Assembly (NCBI GenBank): GCA_964473155.1 | Contig: CAYYNT010000056.1 | Span: forward strand, 1 to 29,716 | Origin: JAJFUG01 sp964473155 | Lineage (GTDB): Bacteria > Gemmatimonadota > Glassbacteria > GWA2-58-10 | Reading direction: 5' to 3' | DNA: 29,716 nt | Part shown: one piece after another, positions 25,708 through 29,716 of the stretch | Position numbering within the stretch: the first letter of the stretch is position 1 | Layout: each line of letters starts with the position of its first letter | Translations under genes and position numbers: made by a program | Notes under the pieces: model-generated | The model's database searches: none | What the model was told of the DNA's origin: nothing | Seen by the model: only the letters and a program-made list of their open reading frames with translations

Positions 25708-27582
25708 ATGCGCCGTAACATGTTTCTGACGGTTCTGTTCATTATTGCGGGAGCAGCGGGCCTTGCGGCCCAGGACAGCGTGCTTACGGTGTATCAGGAC
25801 CTGGAGGAGGCGACCGCCCGTATTGCCAGGCTGCAGGGAAAACCGTATATGCAGCTTGTGTCAGGCGGTTTTTACCAGCCGGAGGTGCTGATCTACAATG
25901 ACCTCGAAACCGGGAGCGAGGTCTGGAGCCTCACCCGCGAACTCTGCACCGACATTGCCAATATCGAGCGCCGCTCTGCCTGGAGCTGCAACGGGCAGTA
26001 TATCTCTTTCATCGGGAACATGGTTTTCCTGGACCACAACACGGGCCAGCCGGTCAAGCGCAACTGGGCCGGGAATAATTATATAGCGAGTGCCGATGGC
26101 TCCGGACGGCGGAAGCTCTGGGGCAATTTCAACGGCCGCCCGGTTCTGCACCGGGACAAGTTCAACAACTGGGACCAGGCCCGCCCCGGAGTGCTCTACT
26201 ATGCACAGGGCGATACCCTCTGGCGCGTAACCCTGGGCCAGGGAGAACTGGACAACAGGTCCGAGCCGGTTTTCAGGTTCCCGAAGCCGGAGAGCAAGAT
26301 CATCCAGGAGATCAGCGACGGTAATTTCATGCTGGTGGAGGAGAGCGGCGGCAATCCGAACTGCTATGTCATCAATCTGAACCGGGAACCGTCCGACCCG
26401 CTGTTCTGCCTGACCTGCCCGCTCAAAGGCGAGGTGCATCCAGGCAGCTTCCGTTTCATGCGCAGCCGTCTGCTTATCCGCGGGGGCTACGAGGACCGGT
26501 CCCTGGGGGATATCCTGATGCTTGTAGACCCGGAGACAGGCCGGTTCACCGATATACCAGCCCCCGATGATCCTTTCCGGGTCAGGATGGCCCATCTCTG
26601 GTACGGCAAGCCGGATGACCGGGTGGCGTTCTCCGGGACGTTTGGAGACAGGCCTTTCGGCCTGTATGTCCAGCTTCCGGGCCGTGAGCCGGTGCAACTG
26701 GCGCAGGTGTCGGATGGCCATCCCACCTGGTGCGGACACGATCCGGACTGGTTTTTCTATGCCGTCGGCACGCCGGATACGGACAGCCCCTTCTCGCGCA
26801 GGCTGGTGGCGGGCCGGGCCGACGGGTCGGAGCTCAGGAAAATCTGCACCCCGTTCGACCGCCGCCGCGGTGAGAATGAGGGCGGGTACGACGCCATACC
26901 ACGGCCCAACCAGAGCCCGGATGCCACCAAATGCTGGTTCCATTCCAGCATGCTGATGCCCTCCAACCGGTATACCGGAAGCTATATCGCAGTATTCAGG
27001 CGACCCTGGCCGCCGGCTGAGGTGAAAATATCCGGGAAAGGAAGTGCGACCACAGTTACATGGAAGCCGCACGCGCTTTCCAGGGAGATCAAGGGTTATC
27101 ATGTGCACCGCAGCGGGGACGGAGGAGCTTCTTTCAGCGAGATAACCACCGAAGCCGTACCCGGAACGGCATATATTGACAGCACGGCGCGGAGCGGGAC
27201 TGAATATGTTTACGCGGTTACGGCCGAGGAATGGTCGCGGCTGGAGAGCGACCAGGCCGCCACATCGGAGGGCAAGACCGTCAAAGGCTGGGACAGGACA
27301 CCGCCCTCCGGGGTCGCCGGTTTCAGGGCGGAGCGGAAAGAAGGCCTGATCCGTCTGGTCTGGGAGGCCAGCGCGGAGAAGGACCTCCGTTACTACAACC
27401 TGTACGCGTCATCACAGGGTAAGCCGGCGATCGGGCAGAAGCGGAGACTGGTCTCCCCGCCGCGCGGAGAGCGCGGGTATATCGACTGGACCGCCCCGCT
27501 GAGCGGCGTGATGTATTATGCCATAACCGCCGTGGACCGCCAGGGCAACGAGTCCGGCCCGGTGTACGCGGAAATAAGGTAA
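25708..27582 (+). CDS. Secreted beta-propeller protein with two C-terminal fibronectin type III domains
   Basis: The 624-residue product has a signal peptide (MRRNMFLTVLFIIAGAAGLAAQ, cut after AQ). Residues 30-430 have repeated blades with WSCNGQYISFIG, ILMLVDPETG and HPTWCGHDPDWFFYAVG, resembling TolB/WD40-like propellers. Two FN3 modules follow, beginning near residue 432 (PPAEVKISGKGSATTVTW) and 532 (PPSGVAGFRAERKEGLIRLVW), each with the 'YHVHRS/YNLYAS' and 'YVYAVTA/YYAITAVD' strands. Such proteins bind sugars or proteins on the outer surface. The ATG at 25708 has GGGGAGG six bases upstream and starts the signal peptide; an in-frame start at 25615 lacks support. It is downstream of the lipid kinase with about 90 bp between. 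Its role and target are unknown. Confidence 0.75.
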   Translation: MRRNMFLTVLFIIAGAAGLAAQDSVLTVYQDLEEATARIARLQGKPYMQLVSGGFYQPEVLIYNDLETGSEVWSLTRELCTDIANIERRSAWSCNGQYISFIGNMVFLDHNTGQPVKRNWAGNNYIASADGSGRRKLWGNFNGRPVLHRDKFNNWDQARPGVLYYAQGDTLWRVTLGQGELDNRSEPVFRFPKPESKIIQEISDGNFMLVEESGGNPNCYVINLNREPSDPLFCLTCPLKGEVHPGSFRFMRSRLLIRGGYEDRSLGDILMLVDPETGRFTDIPAPDDPFRVRMAHLWYGKPDDRVAFSGTFGDRPFGLYVQLPGREPVQLAQVSDGHPTWCGHDPDWFFYAVGTPDTDSPFSRRLVAGRADGSELRKICTPFDRRRGENEGGYDAIPRPNQSPDATKCWFHSSMLMPSNRYTGSYIAVFRRPWPPAEVKISGKGSATTVTWKPHALSREIKGYHVHRSGDGGASFSEITTEAVPGTAYIDSTARSGTEYVYAVTAEEWSRLESDQAATSEGKTVKGWDRTPPSGVAGFRAERKEGLIRLVWEASAEKDLRYYNLYASSQGKPAIGQKRRLVSPPRGERGYIDWTAPLSGVMYYAITAVDRQGNESGPVYAEIR

Positions 27583-27625
27583 AGGGATGTGTGTCTGAGA
27601 GTATGTTGTCCGCAGTGGACGCTTA

Positions 27626-28063
27626 TCACAGGTACACAAGGTTAGGTCCGTCCAAAGCGACACGCAGGATGGTTGACATGCCCACCACCTCATCCACTGC
27701 GGCGGCTGTTTTCTGATGGTCGAGGCCCATCATCTGCATGGAGGCGCTGCAGGCCAGAATGCGGACCCGGCCTGTCTGACGGGCCATGGACAGCATTTCC
27801 GAGGGCGGCGGATTGTTTCCGGTGGCCACCCGCGAAGCGGTCTCGCGGGCCAGTTCCGGGTCATTGGCATTGAAAACGAGCTGGTCCATGGAGCCGTTGA
27901 CCACGGCCCGCAGAGCCCAGAAAAACAGGACCAGCAGCACCTCGCGTCCGGTTACTGCCGCGGTGAGCGCCATCGAGGTCATCTGGTGCATGCGGTCGTA
28001 ACCATCCGAATGCGCAAAAATCACCAGCGGCTTCCTCGACGAACTGCCGGTCGAATATTCCAC
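27626..28063 (-). CDS. DsrE/DsrF-family protein
   Basis: The 145-residue protein has the DsrE-family alternation of strands and helices: KPLVIFAHSDGYD, ALTAAVTGREVLLVLFFWALRAVV and, after a long loop, RVRILACSASMQMMGLD. C105 (ILACSAS) lies where DsrE/TusD proteins hold the sulfur-carrying cysteine. Family members relay persulfide sulfur or act as peroxiredoxin-like membrane-associated proteins. The start is a GTG at 28061-28063, five bases after AGGAGA. It lies 172 bp downstream of a ferredoxin gene on the same strand, with a weak hairpin between (28158-28175). A link to the neighbours is possible but unproven. Confidence 0.78.
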   Translation of the reverse strand: MEYSTGSSSRKPLVIFAHSDGYDRMHQMTSMALTAAVTGREVLLVLFFWALRAVVNGSMDQLVFNANDPELARETASRVATGNNPPPSEMLSMARQTGRVRILACSASMQMMGLDHQKTAAAVDEVVGMSTILRVALDGPNLVYL

Positions 28064-28157
28064 CGGGTTCTCCTTTCATCCGCCCGCCAATCCGGCCGGA
28101 CCGTTCCAATACAATATATAAGAAGGAATCCATGCCGGAGGCTTACACACGAGCGGC

Positions 28158-28175
28158 CCGTTTTCCGGCAAACGG
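28158..28175. other. Small inverted repeat between the ferredoxin and DsrE genes
   Basis: CCGTTT (28158-28163) is exactly complementary to AAACGG (28170-28175) around a 6-nt loop. No T-run follows on the minus strand, so it is a weak terminator at best or an RNA processing or stability stem. Confidence 0.25.
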
Positions 28176-28235
28176 ATTTACATGGAGACATTTCCAGACA
28201 TCTGGATGATCGTGGCCTGGACCCATAACCGGGAT

Positions 28236-28433
28236 TCAGTCTTCCTCGAAATGGATGATCTGGACCGGGCAGCTCTCGGCGGCGTTGACAATCGTGTCCT
28301 CGTATTCACCGAAATCCGCATCCTCGATGACCTGGGCGCTGTCATCGCCCAGCTCGAACACTTCCGGGCATTCCTCCTCGCACATCCCGCACAGTGTGCA
28401 GCCTTCCTCGATCCAGACCCGTCTGATAGACAT
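28236..28433 (-). CDS. 4Fe-4S ferredoxin (mono-cluster)
   Basis: The small 65-residue protein has the ligand pattern C12-x2-C15-x2-C18 and the remote C55-P (ESCPVQII), with an extra C22-P that commonly forms a disulphide in this family. The N-terminus RRVWIEEGCTLCGMC and the acidic VFELGDDSAQVIED stretch match monocluster ferredoxins of the Desulfovibrio/Thermotoga type. It carries one low-potential electron at a time in the cytoplasm. The ATG is seven bases after GGGAGA. It sits about 90 bp downstream of thiE and upstream of dsrE-like; its redox partners are not known from the context. Confidence 0.93.
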   Translation of the reverse strand: MSIRRVWIEEGCTLCGMCEEECPEVFELGDDSAQVIEDADFGEYEDTIVNAAESCPVQIIHFEED

Positions 28434-28524
28434 TCGGCGATCTCCCTTATCGCAGGTTATATTGAATGCGGCCAGACCTCTGACCGCAACGGTCCGCTCA
28501 TTTATAAATTATTCGGCGCGTCTG

Positions 28525-29151
28525 TCAAGAGTTAATATTGGCTGCCGCGTCTTCAAGGGCGCGTTCGAGATCCCGGAAGGCAGCGGCCGGGTCACCGGCC
28601 CCGGTCAGGACGCTTATCCCGGCGCAGCCGTAAGCCCCGGCGCCGATAACCGGGGCGGCGTTGTCCAGGGTGATCCCGGCGATGGCATAGACCGGGATGC
28701 GCACCGCGCCGGTGATGGCGGCCAGACCTTGCAGGCCGATCAGCCGGGTGTCGGATTTGGAGCGGGTGGGGAACACCGCTCCGGCCCCGATGTAGTCGGC
28801 GCCATCGCGCTCCGCCCGGACTGCCGATTCGGGATCGCGGCAGGTCGCGCCGAGGATGAAACTGTCTCCGGCGATTGCTCTGGCTGCGGAGAGCGGAAGG
28901 TCCTCGGCCCCCAGATGCGCCCCGGCGGCGCCGGCAGCCAGGGCAATGTCCAGACGGTCGTTCACTATTATTCGGCATTTCGTGCCCGCGGAGCGTAGAA
29001 CTTGCTCGACAAAATGAAAAAAACGGTTGACGGGAAGATTTTTCGCGCGCACCTGTATCATGCTACACCCTTCACTGGCAAGGAGATGCGCAACAGTGGC
29101 CGCTTTTTCCCCAAAACAATCCCAGTCCAGCACCGGATAAAACCTTGACAA
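28525..29151 (-). CDS. thiE: Thiamine-phosphate synthase
   Basis: The 208-residue TIM-barrel protein shows the ThiE motifs: IQVRAKN (32-38, substituting for QLRxK), IVNDRLDIALAAGAAGAHLG (62-81), EDLPL (83-87), GAVFPTRSK (124-132) and PVYAIAGI (153-160). It joins the thiazole phosphate and the pyrimidine pyrophosphate to give thiamine phosphate. The start is the TTG at 29149-29151, five bases after GGGAGG. No TPP riboswitch was recognised in the upstream 29152-29380 DNA. The gene points away from the rRNA operon, leaving a divergent region between them. The size and motifs are normal, and no other thi genes are in the window. Confidence 0.93.
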   Translation of the reverse strand: MSRFYPVLDWDCFGEKAATVAHLLASEGCSMIQVRAKNLPVNRFFHFVEQVLRSAGTKCRIIVNDRLDIALAAGAAGAHLGAEDLPLSAARAIAGDSFILGATCRDPESAVRAERDGADYIGAGAVFPTRSKSDTRLIGLQGLAAITGAVRIPVYAIAGITLDNAAPVIGAGAYGCAGISVLTGAGDPAAAFRDLERALEDAAANINS

Positions 29152-29380
29152 GACAGCCTCCCGTGATTAGTTTACTCTCCCTATGCTCTGCGGGAATGAT
29201 ACGGATAGAACGAAGCAGGATCCAGCAGACGGCAAAAGCTGTTTGACAGAACGTGAATCGTCCGGGTGCTGTATGGCAGCGGAGTTGTCCTGTAAAGAGC
29301 CGGTCTGGGCGCTTTTTTGTTGCGCTGGATTATTATTGAGGCGCAGCGCTAAGGCAAGTAAATTCGGCGGGCTTGAGCTT
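29152..29380. other. Intergenic region between thiE and the rRNA promoter
   Basis: This 229-bp stretch has no convincing gene and no tRNA. It contains a T-run at 29312-29317 (CGCTTTTTTG) without a good preceding stem. The small open frame at 29183-29416 has a composition unlike the window's genes. The thiE promoter should lie near the left side but is not identifiable by eye. Confidence 0.5.
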
Positions 29381-29408
29381 AAAAAAAGAGTGAAAAAAGT
29401 TCAAAAAA
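29381..29408 (+). promoter_or_regulatory. Phased A-tracts (UP-element-like) upstream of the rRNA promoter P1
   Basis: Three A-tracts at 29381-29387, 29393-29398 and 29403-29408 start 12 and 10 bases apart. This is close to helical phasing, and they end five bases before the -35 of P1. They should bend the DNA and contact the RNA polymerase alpha subunits, as expected for strong rRNA promoters. Confidence 0.7.
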
Positions 29409-29412
29409 GGTG

Positions 29413-29441
29413 TTGACAGGGGTGCGGGGCTTGATTATATT
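29413..29441 (+). promoter_or_regulatory. rRNA operon promoter P1
   Basis: A perfect -35 TTGACA (29413-29418) and TATATT (29436-29441) are separated by 17 bases. It is fed by the A-tract region just upstream and lies about 240 bp before the 16S 5' end. Confidence 0.85.
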
Positions 29442-29518
29442 ATAAGTCGCCCCTGCAAAAAGGGCCGGTTGGATAGAAAATCGACCGAAAAAAGTTTGAA
29501 ATAAGTTAGAGAAAAGCA

Positions 29519-29547
29519 TTGACAAAACAGACCCCGGGTTATAGATT
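29519..29547 (+). promoter_or_regulatory. Second candidate rRNA promoter P2
   Basis: TTGACA (29519-29524) is followed after 17 bases by TAGATT (29542-29547). It is a good but less perfect match than P1, and lies within 140 bp of the 16S gene, a common tandem arrangement of rRNA promoters. Confidence 0.6.
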
Positions 29548-29554
29548 CGGGGTC
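29530..29554. repeat. Inverted repeat overlapping the spacer and -10 of P2
   Basis: GACCCCG (29530-29536) and CGGGGTC (29548-29554) pair exactly around an 11-nt loop that contains the -10 of P2, followed by TTGTTATC. It could be a weak terminator or attenuator for P1 transcripts, or a DNA structure affecting P2. Confidence 0.5.
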
Positions 29555-29579
29555 TTGTTATCGACGGAAGAGTCGAACA

Positions 29580-29592
29580 CGTTCTTTGACAA
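29580..29592 (+). promoter_or_regulatory. boxA-like antitermination element
   Basis: GTTCTTTGACA (29581-29591), about 90 bases before the 16S gene, resembles the boxA element (TGCTCTTTAACA) bound by NusB-S10 in rRNA leaders and the GTTCTTTGA form seen in several other phyla. Confidence 0.65.
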
Positions 29593-29630
29593 ATGAAGAG
29601 TGAAGCTGTGCAAAACCACGCCTGAGAGTG

Positions 29631-29646
29631 ACTTCCTTACGGAAGT
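29631..29646 (+). other. Leader hairpin near the 16S 5' end
   Basis: ACTTCC (29631-29636) and GGAAGT (29641-29646) form a perfect six-base stem around TTAC. It lies between boxA and the mature 16S end and may belong to the RNA processing region. Confidence 0.5.
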
Positions 29647-29682
29647 GTATTACAGTAAGAAAACAACGAGTGATCAAATATC

Positions 29683-29716
29683 TCAACGGAGAGTTTGATC
29701 CTGGCTCAGGACGAAC
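29683..29716 (+). rRNA. rrs: 16S ribosomal RNA, 5' end only
   Basis: GAGTTTGATCCTGGCTCAG (29691-29709) is the universal 16S 5' sequence, with A29690 corresponding to E. coli position 8, so the mature end is near 29683. The gene runs past the window edge and only its first 34 bases are present. Phylogenetic placement needs the remaining sequence. Confidence 0.97.

Noticed and set aside
25861..27108. Minus-strand open frame of 415 codons opposite the propeller gene
   Set aside because: It is a shadow frame over a protein with evident propeller and FN3 features.
29183..29416. Small 77-codon open frame before the rRNA promoter
   Set aside because: It runs through the A-tracts and -35 of P1, has a cysteine-rich unnatural composition and no ribosome binding site.
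1..29716. CRISPR array
   Set aside because: No regularly spaced direct repeats with unique spacers were found on either strand; the only repeated unit is at the IS ends.

Overview
The window is a GC-rich bacterial chromosome segment that ends 34 bases into a 16S rRNA gene. The organism looks Gram-negative-like: several proteins have signal peptides, there is a secreted or periplasmic M16 peptidase, and there is a lipid-linked glycan cluster with an O-antigen ligase/polymerase-type protein. Shine-Dalgarno sequences are strong, and TTG and GTG starts are frequent (2677, 14938, 21291, 24913, 28063, 29151). No marker fixes the phylum. An uncultivated lineage of the FCB/Gemmatimonadota/Glassbacteria type would fit, but that is a weak guess.

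Layout. (a) 1-1410: flank plus an intact IS481-type insertion sequence with nested double repeats at both ends. (b) 1564-3759: two tandem paralogous secreted proteins of probable concanavalin-like fold (possible polysaccharide lyases). A short in-frame coding-like tail of 26 codons follows. (c) 3839-4600: an AT-rich HNH endonuclease that looks transferred. (d) 4642-4959: a SugE/Gdx-type small multidrug resistance exporter. (e) 5112-7934: an M16 zinc metallopeptidase, minus strand. (f) 8399-10951: MprF, the aminoacyl-phosphatidylglycerol synthase/flippase, plus strand. (g) Minus strand, 14938 down to 11119: two GT4 glycosyltransferases followed by serS, closed by a bidirectional terminator shared with mprF. 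(h) Plus strand, 15143-25614: an asparagine-synthase-type amidotransferase, a methyltransferase, an O-antigen ligase/polymerase-like protein, a GT4 enzyme, an atypical SDR, a GT39-like GT-C enzyme, a secreted transglutaminase-like protein and a SEC59/VTE5-type CTP-dependent lipid kinase. A secreted beta-propeller/FN3 protein follows at 25708-27582. (i) Minus strand, 29151 down to 27626: thiE, a 4Fe-4S ferredoxin and a DsrE-family protein. (j) 29381-29716: the rRNA operon control region with phased A-tracts, two candidate sigma-70 promoters, a boxA-like element, hairpins and the 16S 5' end.

How the genes fit together. The 12.4-25.6 kb block reads as one envelope glycan locus with two divergent arms around a control region at 14939-15142. 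The GT4 enzymes would build a lipid-linked chain, AsnB and the methyltransferase would decorate it, the Wzy/WaaL-like protein would polymerise or transfer it, and the GT39-like enzyme would add sugars from polyprenyl-phosphate donors. The lipid kinase could regenerate the polyprenyl phosphate. The transglutaminase-like and propeller/FN3 proteins are probably exported partners. This functional reading is inference. The most unusual points are the SDR lacking the catalytic Tyr and Lys, the lipid kinase beside a GT-C enzyme, the C-H-D transglutaminase-like protein inside a glycan cluster, and the doubled IS ends.
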